Positions 1-8,848 of a stretch of 64,000 bases of DNA are shown piece by piece; within the stretch, counting starts at the first letter, position 1; every line of letters starts with the position of its first letter. The position numbers were made by a program, and so were the translations under genes. The stretch comes from Streptomyces sp. NBC_00236 (GTDB lineage Bacteria > Actinomycetota > Actinomycetes > Streptomycetales > Streptomycetaceae): positions 3,100,001 to 3,164,000 of the forward strand of contig NZ_CP108100.1 of assembly GCF_036195045.1 (NCBI RefSeq), written 5' to 3'. A model generated the notes under the pieces. It was not told the origin of the DNA, did not search any database, and saw only the letters and a program-made list of their open reading frames with translations.

Positions 1-754
1 CTGTACGCCGGGTGTGCGGGCCGGGATCGATGACCGTCCAGCCCAGGCGGAGGCCGGTTCCTGCCGCGACGAAGACCGCCGTGAGTTCCAGCAGCCCGTG
101 GGGAAGGATCAGCCCGAGGAAGGTGTCGAGCCGGCCCGCCGAGGACATCAGGCCGATACCCACCGCAAGGTTGAGCACGTTGACGAAGAGAATCCAGATC
201 ACCGGAACGCAGAGGAACGCGCCGAGCACCAGGCACATGGCTGCGGCCTGTGCGTTGTTCGTCCAGACCTGGGCGGCGAAAGAGGCCGCCGGGTGGCTGG
301 AGTAGTACGTCTCGTACTCGCCTCCCGGACTGGTCAGACGGCGGAGGTCCTCCGGAGCGGCGATGGCCGCCTGGACCTCCGGATGGGTGCCGATCCACCA
401 GCCCATCAGCGCTGCCAGCAGCGCTGAGAGGACGGCGGTGGGTATCCACCAGTGCCTGGACCGGTAGACCGCCGCGGGAAAACCTGCCGTCAGGAAGTGC
501 ACGGCGTCGCGCCAGGAGGCACGACGGGTGCCGGTCACCGTGGAGCGTGCCCGGGCCACCAGCTGCGTCAGGCGCGCGGTGAGCAGGGGGTCGGGCGCGC
601 TGGACTGGATCAGGGAGAGGTGGGTGGCCGTGCGCTGGTAGAGGTCGACCAGTTCATCGGCCTCCGCTCCCGTGAGTTTGCGCCCGCGGTGCAGGAGGTG
701 GTCCAGACGGTCCCACTCGATGCGGTGGGTGTTGACGAAGACGTCGAGGTCCAT
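1..754 (-). CDS. Stage II sporulation protein M (SpoIIM) family membrane protein, C-terminus off the left edge
   Basis: The frame is open from an ATG at 754 to the window edge, giving 251 codons without a stop. AGGAGC lies about 11 nt upstream of the ATG. The N-terminal ~85 residues are charged and helical and begin MDLDVFVNTHRIEWDRL. A first membrane span follows at about 90-118, then a periplasmic loop and further hydrophobic stretches. This matches the actinobacterial SpoIIM-like family, which usually sits beside RDD proteins, as here (divergent, 120 bp between starts). The family is named after a Bacillus engulfment protein, but its role in Streptomyces is not established. The family call is inference from the sequence pattern. 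Confidence 0.75.
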   Translation of the reverse strand, partial: MDLDVFVNTHRIEWDRLDHLLHRGRKLTGAEADELVDLYQRTATHLSLIQSSAPDPLLTARLTQLVARARSTVTGTRRASWRDAVHFLTAGFPAAVYRSRHWWIPTAVLSALLAALMGWWIGTHPEVQAAIAAPEDLRRLTSPGGEYETYYSSHPAASFAAQVWTNNAQAAAMCLVLGAFLCVPVIWILFVNVLNLAVGIGLMSSAGRLDTFLGLILPHGLLELTAVFVAAGTGLRLGWTVIDPGPHTRRT

Positions 755-874
755 GGTCGGCTGCTGCTCCTGGCATGGGTGTGTACGGGTCCGTACAACT
801 GCGGCGCGTTGCGGGTCAGCTTGGCAGATTGTGGCCCCGAGGGGCAGGGATGGTCGGCGAAGGGGCGGGCAGCA

Positions 875-1825
875 ATGAGTGAGCTGGTGACCGGGGATGC
901 GGTCGTGCTGGGGCTGCGGCCGGCGAAACTGCCGAGCCGGGCACTGGCTCTCGTCATCGATCTGGTGGCGGTGGGAACGGTCTTCGTGCTGGTGTCGATC
1001 GGATTGGCCATCGCGACGGTCACACTCGACGAAGCGGCGATGGCCGCGGTGACCGTCGCGACCTTTCTGCTCGTGCTGGTGGGGGTGCCCATCGCGGTGG
1101 AGACACTCAGCCATGGCCGTTCGCTGGGGAAACTCGCGTGCGGGCTGCGGGTGGTCCGGGACGACGGCGGGCCCATCCGGTTCCGGCATGCGCTGGTGCG
1201 CGGGGCGATGGGCGTGGTGGAGATCCTCGCGACGCTCGGTGCCGTCGCCGCCATCGCCTCGCTGGTTTCGGCGCGAGGGCGGCGGCTCGGGGATGTCTTC
1301 GCGGGGACACTCGTCGTACGGGAGCGGGTGCCGGCGGGCAGGGCCGCAGCCGTGCCGCCTCCGCCGCCCTGGCTGGTCGGCCGGTTCGCCGGACTGGACC
1401 TGTCGGCCGTCCCGGACGATCTGTGGCTTGCCGTGCGGCAGTACCTGACGCGGATGCACCAACTCGATGCCGCCGTGGGGCGCGCCATGTCGCAACGGCT
1501 GGCCGAGGAGCTCGCTGTCAGGACCGGGGTACCGGCCCCGGCGGGGGTGCCTGCCGCCGCGTTCCTGGCGGCCGTGGTGAACGAACGTCAGACGCGTGAC
1601 GCACGAAGGGCGTTCGCGTCCGCGGCAGCGCCTTCTGCCACGCCTCTGCCCCACCCCGTTCCTCTGCCGCACTACGACGCTCCCTCGGCTCATCCCGTTC
1701 CGGCGCCCCACCCCGCTCCCGCGCCCGTCGCCCCGGCACCGCCAGTCGGGCGGGACGGTGCAGCGGCGGATGCCGGGGCGGACGCGGTGCGGCCGTCCAC
1801 GGGCGGCTTCGCTCCGCCCGCCTAG
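875..1825 (+). CDS. RDD family membrane protein
   Basis: 316 residues. The start is the ATG at 875, preceded by a GGGGCGGGC-type purine tract; upstream in-frame codons do not look coding. Residues ~15-155 hold the RDD domain: a first helix with Arg-Asp (RALALVIDLVAVG), a second span, the loop SLGKLACGLRVV with a following Asp pair, and a third span. The C-terminal ~100 residues are Pro/Ala-rich and probably disordered. RDD proteins are small integral membrane proteins of unclear, possibly transport-related, function. It is divergent from the SpoIIM-like gene, a common actinobacterial pairing that suggests a shared envelope role. Confidence 0.8.
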   Translation: MSELVTGDAVVLGLRPAKLPSRALALVIDLVAVGTVFVLVSIGLAIATVTLDEAAMAAVTVATFLLVLVGVPIAVETLSHGRSLGKLACGLRVVRDDGGPIRFRHALVRGAMGVVEILATLGAVAAIASLVSARGRRLGDVFAGTLVVRERVPAGRAAAVPPPPPWLVGRFAGLDLSAVPDDLWLAVRQYLTRMHQLDAAVGRAMSQRLAEELAVRTGVPAPAGVPAAAFLAAVVNERQTRDARRAFASAAAPSATPLPHPVPLPHYDAPSAHPVPAPHPAPAPVAPAPPVGRDGAAADAGADAVRPSTGGFAPPA

Positions 1826-1860
1826 GGCCTGTCCGGCGTCATTGAACGGGGCGGCGGGCC

Positions 1861-2472
1861 CTACCGGTCGGAGGGCGGGGATTCCAGCTCTTCGAGCTCG
1901 ATGCCCGGGGCCGAGAGGACGACGTCGCCGGCGATGTGGACGGTGTGCTGCTCACCGGTGTCCAGGGCGCTGACCTGGTACGCGTCCACGGTCAGAGGCC
2001 CGTTGTCAGTGGCGTGCGCTTCACTGTTCACCAGGGCCCAGGACTGGTCGACGGTACGGGGGGCGAGTACCGGGTCCGTGAAGGTGACGACGCGGACCCG
2101 GGTGGCCGGAGAAGTGGGGGTGAGACGCAGCAGCCGTGCGGTGGCGATGAGGAATGCGGGGGAAGTGCCGCTGAAGGCGTGGGCGCGGACATTGCCTTCG
2201 GTGGCATGGATGCCGCTCGGGTCGGTGCGCACCCAGGTGACGCCTTCGAGGGCGGCGCCGCGGACCTGCCAGCTCGCGGCGTGGAGTTCGAGGCGAATGG
2301 GGCGGCCGAGCTCGTCCAGGGTGAGGTCGACGGATCCGAGGTGATCGCCGGACGGGGCGGTCGTCTGGGAGACGTAGCGCCAGCCCGAGGGGCCGGGTGC
2401 GCAGTGGAAGTGTTCTTCACCGAGGGGGGTGTGGTCGTGGAGATCGTGGAGCGAATATCGGCCGCGTGGCAT
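1861..2472 (-). CDS. Conserved hypothetical protein (203 aa)
   Basis: The start at 2472 is chosen because AAGGACCCC sits directly upstream on the minus strand; an in-frame ATG at 2529 has no such site and would overlap the hairpin at 2514-2548. The protein starts MPRGRYSLHDLHDHTPLG and is soluble, with no signal peptide or membrane span. The pattern is strand-rich (GWRYVSQ, SVDLTLDELGRPIRLEL, WVRTD). It resembles a conserved actinobacterial protein of unknown function and I assign none. It converges on the RDD gene with only 35 nt between stops. It lies after the ahcY terminator, so it is probably transcribed separately. Confidence 0.7.
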   Translation of the reverse strand: MPRGRYSLHDLHDHTPLGEEHFHCAPGPSGWRYVSQTTAPSGDHLGSVDLTLDELGRPIRLELHAASWQVRGAALEGVTWVRTDPSGIHATEGNVRAHAFSGTSPAFLIATARLLRLTPTSPATRVRVVTFTDPVLAPRTVDQSWALVNSEAHATDNGPLTVDAYQVSALDTGEQHTVHIAGDVVLSAPGIELEELESPPSDR

Positions 2473-2513
2473 GGGGTCCTTCGGGTTCCTCGGGTTGTGC
2501 GGGTGCGGTACGG

Positions 2514-2548
2514 CGCAGGCCCCCGGCACGGGGGTGCGGGGGCCTGCG
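2514..2548. terminator. GC-rich hairpin downstream of ahcY
   Basis: A perfect 12-bp inverted repeat (2514-2525 with 2537-2548) around an 11-nt loop. It lies 138 nt past the ahcY stop and just upstream of the next minus-strand gene. It has no U tract, as is usual for Streptomyces terminators. Confidence 0.55.
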
Positions 2549-2573
2549 TTCGTAGCTGCTGCTGAGTCACCGG

Positions 2574-2601
2574 GTCTGCGGACGCGCGCGCGTCCGCAGA
2601 C
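2574..2601. terminator. 28-bp perfect palindrome downstream of ahcY
   Basis: A perfect palindrome with 12-bp arms (GTCTGCGGACGC and its complement) and a GCGC loop, 86 nt past the ahcY stop. It is the best terminator candidate for ahcY and forms a double stop with the hairpin at 2514-2548. Confidence 0.7.
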
Positions 2602-2686
2602 GATGCGGGGTCTGCCGGTGGCCGGTCCTCACCGACCGGTGGTGAGGTGCCAGGTCACCGGCAGGCCGTCGCAGGTGGTGACGGCG

Positions 2687-4144
<1,458 letters not shown>

Positions 4145-4187
4145 AACGGGCTGCTCCTCGTGATGGGTCGAGGTGGGTAGGGCGGCT

Positions 4188-4231
4188 CTGCGGCACACCG
4201 TGGGCACACGAATGCCCGGACAGTTCCGCAG
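4188..4231 (-). promoter_or_regulatory. Nested stem-loop in the ahcY 5' leader
   Basis: CTGCGG (4188-4193) pairs with CCGCAG (4226-4231) and encloses a second perfect stem, GGGCA (4202-4206) with TGCCC (4213-4217), closed by a 6-nt loop. It sits 44-87 nt upstream of the ahcY start, inside the expected leader. It does not match the full SAH riboswitch consensus as I remember it, so it is reported only as structure. Confidence 0.4.
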
Positions 4232-4341
4232 CGCAGTTCGTCGGAGGCCCTCTCTCCCTCGGCCGGTCCGGCGTACGGACCGATCGACCGCCATCAGCAG
4301 CGACGTCTGACACTGCCGACGAATCTACACCGAACGGCCCA

Positions 4342-4373
4342 GCCGCTCCCAGTCCACCGGGTCCGGGAGCGGC
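4342..4373 (-). terminator. Hairpin after the CDF transporter gene
   Basis: GCCGCTCCC (4342-4350) and its exact complement (4365-4373) are separated by 14 nt, starting 23 nt past the stop of the cation transporter. It would separate that transcript from ahcY. Confidence 0.55.
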
Positions 4374-4395
4374 CTCATCGGCGTATCGGAGGCGG

Positions 4396-5442
4396 TCAGT
4401 GACCGGATTCCGTCGGGTCGGCCGGGGTGTCGGGGGCGTCGCCGGGGGTGCCGTCGGCCGTCGGGCCGGCCGGTGTCGCGCCGGGTGTCCCGCCCAGTGT
4501 CTTGGCCGGGTTGACGCCGGCCGCGGCCGCCGCCGCGTTGTAGATGTCCGGCTCCAGGTAGATGACACGCGCGATCGGCACGGCCTCGCGGATGCGGGAC
4601 TCCGCGGCGTTGATGGCGTTGGCGACCTCGGTGGCGGTGTCGTCGTGCTGAACCGCGATCTTGGCGGCGACCAGCAGTTCCTCGGGGCCGAGGTGGAGCG
4701 TACGCATGTGGATGACGCCGGTGACGGTGTGGCCGTCGACGACCGCGGCCTTGATCTTTTCGACCTGGTCGGTACCGGCGGCCTCACCGAGCAGCAGGGA
4801 CTTGGTCTCGGCCGCCAGGACGATCGCGATGACGATCAGCAGGATGCCGATGCACAGGGTGCCGATGCCGTCCCACACACCGTTGCCCGTACCGAGGGCC
4901 AGGCCGACACCGGCGAGCGCGAGGATGAGGCCGATGAGCGCGCCGAGGTCCTCGAGCAGGACGACGGGGAGTTCCGGGGCCTTCGCGCGGCGTACGAACT
5001 GGGTCCAGGAGAGGGGACCGCGGGTCTCGTTGGACTCCCTGATCGCCGTACGGAAGGAGAAGCTCTCGGCGATGATCGCGAAGACCAGGACGCCGACCGG
5101 CCAGTACCAGGCCTCGATCTCGTGCGGGTGCTTGATCTTCTCGTAGCCCTCGTACACCGCGAACATGCCACCGACCGAGAAGAGGACGATGGAGACGAGG
5201 AAGGCGTAGATGTAGCGCTCGCGCCCGTATCCGAAGGGGTGCTGGGGGGTGGCCTCGCGCTGGGCCTTCTTGCCGCCGAGCAGCAGCAGTCCCTGATTGC
5301 CCGAGTCGGCGAGCGAGTGAACGCTCTCCGCGAGCATCGACGACGAGCCACTGAACAGGAACGCCACGAATTTGGCCACTGCGATCGCGAGGTTGGCGGC
5401 GAGCGCCGCCACGATCGCCTTGGTTCCGCCTGACGCACTCAT
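4396..5442 (-). CDS. Cation diffusion facilitator (CDF) family transporter
   Basis: 348 residues. The start is the ATG at 5442 (MSASGGTK), with GAAGGGAC upstream; the in-frame ATG at 5502 has no ribosome site. A first membrane span lies at ~10-32, followed by the CDF metal-site motif MLAESVHSLADSGNQ, whose His and Asp correspond to zinc/cadmium ligands in the family. Further spans run to ~215. A cytoplasmic C-terminal domain holds a conserved-looking VVDGHTVTGV/MRTLHLGPEE region, and a Pro/Thr/Gly-rich tail ends the protein. The family exports divalent cations such as Zn2+ by proton antiport; the metal is not decided by sequence. It is followed 88 nt upstream by manA on the same strand. Confidence 0.88.
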   Translation of the reverse strand: MSASGGTKAIVAALAANLAIAVAKFVAFLFSGSSSMLAESVHSLADSGNQGLLLLGGKKAQREATPQHPFGYGRERYIYAFLVSIVLFSVGGMFAVYEGYEKIKHPHEIEAWYWPVGVLVFAIIAESFSFRTAIRESNETRGPLSWTQFVRRAKAPELPVVLLEDLGALIGLILALAGVGLALGTGNGVWDGIGTLCIGILLIVIAIVLAAETKSLLLGEAAGTDQVEKIKAAVVDGHTVTGVIHMRTLHLGPEELLVAAKIAVQHDDTATEVANAINAAESRIREAVPIARVIYLEPDIYNAAAAAAGVNPAKTLGGTPGATPAGPTADGTPGDAPDTPADPTESGH

Positions 5443-5530
5443 GGGTGCCTGGTGTCCCTTCGTAGGTGCTGCGGCTCCGGCGGCCGCGGTACGGCCGGAC
5501 ATTGTTGCAGCCGCTGGTGCGGACGGTACG

Positions 5531-6712
5531 TCAGGCCACCACAGTGGCGCGGAACACGGTGCCCGTACCGGACACTTCGGCCTTCTCCCCGGCCGGTACG
5601 AAAACCGATTCGCCCGGCCCGAGGCCGAGCTCGCCGGCCTTCGGCGTGCCCGCCGTGCAGAGCAGGATCTGGGGCGTGGCCGCGGTGAGGTCCACGGGGG
5701 CCGCGCCCGGTGAGAGGTCGAAGCGGGAGAGCCTGAACTCGTCGACCGGCGTCTCGTACAGCTCCTCGCCGGACGGGGAGGCCTCGGGCCGCAGGATCCC
5801 CGGCTCGGTGGCCTCGAAGCGGACGATGCGCAGGAGTTCGGGTACGTCGATGTGCTTGGGCGTCAGCCCGCAGCGCAGCACGTTGTCCGAGTTGGCCATG
5901 ATCTCGACGCCGAGGCCTTCGAGGTAGGCGTGCGGAACACCGGCGCCGAGGTACAGGGCCTCTCCGGGCTGGAGTTGTACGTAGTTCAGGAGCATGGCCG
6001 CGAGGACGCCGGCGTCGCCGGGGAAGTGGTGGGCGATGCGGGCGTAGGGGGCGTAGGCGCCGCCGATCCGTTCGGCGGCGGCCGCCGTGGCCGCGACCGT
6101 CTCGGCCATCTGCGCCGGGTCCGCGGTGAGGATCGCCGTGAGGACCTCGCGCAGGGCGGCCTCTTCCGGGTGGGCGCGCAGCAGATCGGCGTACGGCTTG
6201 AGGGAGTCGACGCCCAGGCCCTCCATGGCCTCGGCCGCCTCGACGGGCCGGCGGAAGCCGCACAGGCCGTCGAAGGGGGTGAGGGCGCAGATCAGTTCGG
6301 GCTTGTGGTTGGCGTCCTTGTACGTGCGGTGGGGGGCGTCGATCGGAACGGACCGGCGCTCCTCATCCGCGTAACCGTGCTGTGCCTGGGCGAGGTCGGG
6401 GTGGACCTGGAGGGAGAGCGGGGCTCCGGCGGCGAGCAGCTTGAGGAGGAAGGGAAGACGGGGGCCGAACTTGTCGACGGCGGGCTGACCGAGCTCTGCG
6501 GCCGGGTCGGCGGCGATGACGTCGGTGAGCGCTTGTTCGGCGGTGACCGAGGGGGCGGCACTGGTGCGGGATATCCGGGACGGGGCTCCGGGATGGGCGC
6601 CCATCCACATCTCCGCTTGCGGCTCGCCGGTGGGGGCGACCCCGAGCAGGGTCGGGATGAGGGTGGTGGAGCCCCAGGCGTACGGGCGGACGGTGTTGGA
6701 GAGCCGGTCCAT
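5531..6712 (-). CDS. manA: Mannose-6-phosphate isomerase, class I
   Basis: 393 residues, usual for type I phosphomannose isomerase, a zinc cupin that interconverts fructose-6-phosphate and mannose-6-phosphate in the cytosol. Zinc-ligand motifs are visible: QVHPD (~98-102), a Glu in KPELICAL (~135) and PHAYLEGLG (~260). The start MDRLSNTVRPYAWGS at 6712 has GAGGAC about 9 nt upstream. It supplies manB and the guanylyltransferase at 22490-23581 on the way to GDP-mannose. Neighbouring SIS-domain and phosphomannomutase genes on the same strand form a mannose-activation cluster also known in mycobacteria. A 15-bp triple tandem repeat lies just upstream (6731-6775). Confidence 0.95.
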   Translation of the reverse strand: MDRLSNTVRPYAWGSTTLIPTLLGVAPTGEPQAEMWMGAHPGAPSRISRTSAAPSVTAEQALTDVIAADPAAELGQPAVDKFGPRLPFLLKLLAAGAPLSLQVHPDLAQAQHGYADEERRSVPIDAPHRTYKDANHKPELICALTPFDGLCGFRRPVEAAEAMEGLGVDSLKPYADLLRAHPEEAALREVLTAILTADPAQMAETVAATAAAAERIGGAYAPYARIAHHFPGDAGVLAAMLLNYVQLQPGEALYLGAGVPHAYLEGLGVEIMANSDNVLRCGLTPKHIDVPELLRIVRFEATEPGILRPEASPSGEELYETPVDEFRLSRFDLSPGAAPVDLTAATPQILLCTAGTPKAGELGLGPGESVFVPAGEKAEVSGTGTVFRATVVA

Positions 6713-6730
6713 GGAATTCGTCCTCGTGCT

Positions 6731-6775
6731 GTGTGGGATGCGTGAGTGTGGGATGCGGAAGTGTGGGATGCGTGG
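6731..6775. repeat. 15-bp direct repeat, three tandem copies
   Basis: Three contiguous 15-bp units, each beginning gtgtgggatgcg and differing only in the last three bases. They lie 19 bp upstream of the manA start, in the gap between the SIS-domain gene and manA. Confidence 0.85.
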
Positions 6776-6851
6776 GTCTTGGCTGTCTGTGTGGGGGCCC
6801 GGCCGTACGTGAGGTGTGGGGCGGCGCTGCCCGGGGCCGGACGTCACACGG

Positions 6852-7985
6852 TCAGCCGCGTCCTGCGGCGAGGGCCACGTAGACGGCGGCGAAGTCGGTG
6901 ACCGCGAGGAGTTCGGCGAGGGCTTCGAGCCTGTTGCCCTCCTCCGGCTCCAGTTCACTGATCGCCGTGTCGTGGCCCAGGGCGAGCTCGCGGGCGGCGG
7001 GGGCCGCGCTCAGCCCGCCAGTGGGCCGGTCGCGGAGCAGGACGACCCGGGCGTGGAGGGGTTCGGACTCCTCGACCCGGTCGCGGAAGAAGTCGTCGGG
7101 GTCGGCACCGGCCGCGAAGGCACCGGCCAGCAGGCCGCCATGGGCGGGGAGCGCCTCGGGGAGTTCGGCCGCCAGGGCCGGACGGCCGGAGAGCTCGGCC
7201 AGGACCGCGGCGAAGCGGCGTCCGACCGGGCCCGCGGCGTCGCCCTCCGTCCAGATGAGGGGCAGGCTGTCCGCGAGTTCGGCGGCCAGGGTCTTGGCCG
7301 GGTTGCTGTACGTGGCGATCGCCGGTCCGCAGCGCTCCGCCGTACGGTCCAGGCGGTCCGCGACGCTCTGCAGCACCTCGGCGGGCGCGGTGACCAGGCC
7401 GACGCGGTCGAGGAGGGCGAGCAGCGGGGTGAACAGGGCCCACAGGGTGCCGGGACCCGCGGCCGAGGTCTCGGCGTCGTACTCGCCGTGCGGGGCGGAG
7501 GCCATAGGCACGACGAGGCCGTGCACGCCGTCGACCGCCTCGCGCAGGGGTGACTTCCGGGGCGCCACGGCCACGACGGTGCAGCCGCGGCGGTACGCCT
7601 GCTCGGCGAGGAGGGCGAGGCCCGGTTCGGAGCCGTCCGCTGTGACGACGAGGAGCAGGTCGACGGAGCCGGCCCAGCCGGGCAGCGTCCATCGCATCGC
7701 GCCTGCGGCCGGTGCGACGCCGGTCGGGTGGATACGCGTGACCGGGGCGGAGGCTCCGGCCAGGGCGCCGATCAGGTCGGCGACGCCGGATGCGGCGGTG
7801 CCGGAGCCCGCGACCAGGACGGCGCGCGGGCGGCCCTCCGGGTTCAGCTCGGCGATCCCGGCCTCCGTCGCGTGCCGGGCGGCGGTACGGACCCGGGCCC
7901 CGGCCTCGGCGGCGCCGCGGAGCAGACCGCGGCGGTCGGCTCGGGCCAGGGCTTCCGGGGCGTCGAGCAACGACTCGTCGAGCAT
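6852..7985 (-). CDS. SIS-domain protein, bifunctional phosphoglucose/phosphomannose isomerase-like
   Basis: 377 residues, start ATG 7985 with GGAGGACC at good spacing. Residues ~50-180 form a sugar isomerase fold: AVLVAGSGTAASGVADLIGAL resembles the phosphosugar-binding entry and LLLVVTADGSEPGLALLAEQA the second loop. A second SIS-like half follows (TYSNPAKTLAAELADSLPLIWTEG). The architecture matches the archaeal/actinobacterial phosphoglucose/phosphomannose isomerase family, and from memory the M. tuberculosis equivalent between manA and manB is Rv3256c. Enzymatic activity is not certain, since mycobacterial-type members are poorly characterised. It lies between manA (139 nt) and the Trm112-like gene (52 nt) on one strand. 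Confidence 0.8.
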   Translation of the reverse strand: MLDESLLDAPEALARADRRGLLRGAAEAGARVRTAARHATEAGIAELNPEGRPRAVLVAGSGTAASGVADLIGALAGASAPVTRIHPTGVAPAAGAMRWTLPGWAGSVDLLLVVTADGSEPGLALLAEQAYRRGCTVVAVAPRKSPLREAVDGVHGLVVPMASAPHGEYDAETSAAGPGTLWALFTPLLALLDRVGLVTAPAEVLQSVADRLDRTAERCGPAIATYSNPAKTLAAELADSLPLIWTEGDAAGPVGRRFAAVLAELSGRPALAAELPEALPAHGGLLAGAFAAGADPDDFFRDRVEESEPLHARVVLLRDRPTGGLSAAPAARELALGHDTAISELEPEEGNRLEALAELLAVTDFAAVYVALAAGRG

Positions 7986-8037
7986 GGGGACGGTCCTCCG
8001 ATCACGTGCCGATCACCGTGCGGGGTGTGGGGCCCGG

Positions 8038-8220
8038 CTACGCGGGGCGGCGGGCCTCGTCGACGAGGAGGACGGGGATGCCGTCCCGTACGGGGTAGGC
8101 CAGGCCGCAGTCCTTGCCGGTGCAGATCAGTTCGGGACTGTCGGCCGCCGACCGGTCGTCGAGGGGGGAGTGACAGGCCGGGCAGGCCAGGATCTCCAGA
8201 AGGCCGGCTTCGAGCGGCAT
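8038..8220 (-). CDS. Trm112-like zinc-binding small protein
   Basis: 60 residues, start ATG 8220 with AAGGGA upstream. Two cysteine pairs are visible: CPACH at 13-17 and, further on, a Cys in [22 protein letters not shown]. This matches the Trm112 family (formerly UPF0434/DUF343). In eukaryotes Trm112 activates SAM-dependent methyltransferases; the bacterial role is largely unknown. The third and fourth cysteines (CTGKDC) complete a probable zinc site. It is encoded between manB and the SIS gene, an arrangement shared with other actinobacteria, and may be co-transcribed with the latter. Confidence 0.85.
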   Translation of the reverse strand: MPLEAGLLEILACPACHSPLDDRSAADSPELICTGKDCGLAYPVRDGIPVLLVDEARRPA

Positions 8221-8848
8221 GGGTGGGTGTCCCTTCGGGCGAGCGGGCGGGGTGGGCGGTGGTGTCGTGCGGTGGTGCGGTGGTGCGGTGGTTCGTGCGG
8301 TGGTGCGGTGCAGCGCTGGGTGGTGCGTGTTCCGGGTGTTCAGTTGATCTTGTTCGTGCCACGTGGAACGGGCGAGGCCAGCCTACCGCCGGGGTGGCGG
8401 GGGCGCGGCCCGGCCGGGCCGGGGTGAGCGGTGGGTTCGGAGGGGGTGGGCGAGGGGTGGGCAGTGGGGGCAACGGGGGGTGGGGTGCGCCTGCGGCGGG
8501 GCTGTTCCCCTCCCCGCCCCTTCCCGTAACCGGGGCTCCGCCCCGGACCCCGCTCCTCAAACGCCGGAGGGGCTGGATTTGCCCCGGGACGGCCGGAAGG
8601 TGAAACCAGGAGGGAGGTGCCCGGGGAGAGGCCCGATGGTGCGGCAGAGGGCTGGATTCGCCCCGGGACACTCCGGAAAGTGCGGCAAGAGGGCTGGATT
8701 CGCCCCGGGAGAAGCTGGAAGGCGCGCCGGAGCGGCTGGAAGGGCGCCGGAAGGGCGTTGGAATTGCCCCGGAGGGCGCCGGAAGGGCTGGGGAGGGCGC
8801 CGGAAGGGTCGGGGAGAGGCGGCGGGCAGTCGGAGGGAAGGCGGAAGG
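8221..8848. repeat. Long intergenic stretch with low-complexity and composite repeats
   Basis: No convincing gene is seen in these 628 bp between manB and the Trm112-like gene. At 8261-8310 short units of tgcggtgg are repeated in tandem. From 8531 a block typical of Streptomyces intergenic repeats begins (ggggctccgccccggacccc, then tcctcaa and cgccgga). It is followed by three copies of a ~20-bp module ggctggatt(t/c)gccccgg at 8571-8590, 8650-8669 and 8692-8710. Degenerate ggaagggcgccgg units run on to ~8830. The same head-plus-module layout recurs at 21247-21400. Confidence 0.75.

Noticed and set aside
4145-4330. SAH riboswitch before ahcY
   Set aside because: Only a fragment resembling the core was found; the AGGCTCG-type second half was not. 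Kept as an unclassified structure.
8261-8310. Possible CRISPR-like array from the tgcggtgg repeats
   Set aside because: Units are contiguous, short and imperfect with no spacers, and there are no cas genes in the window.
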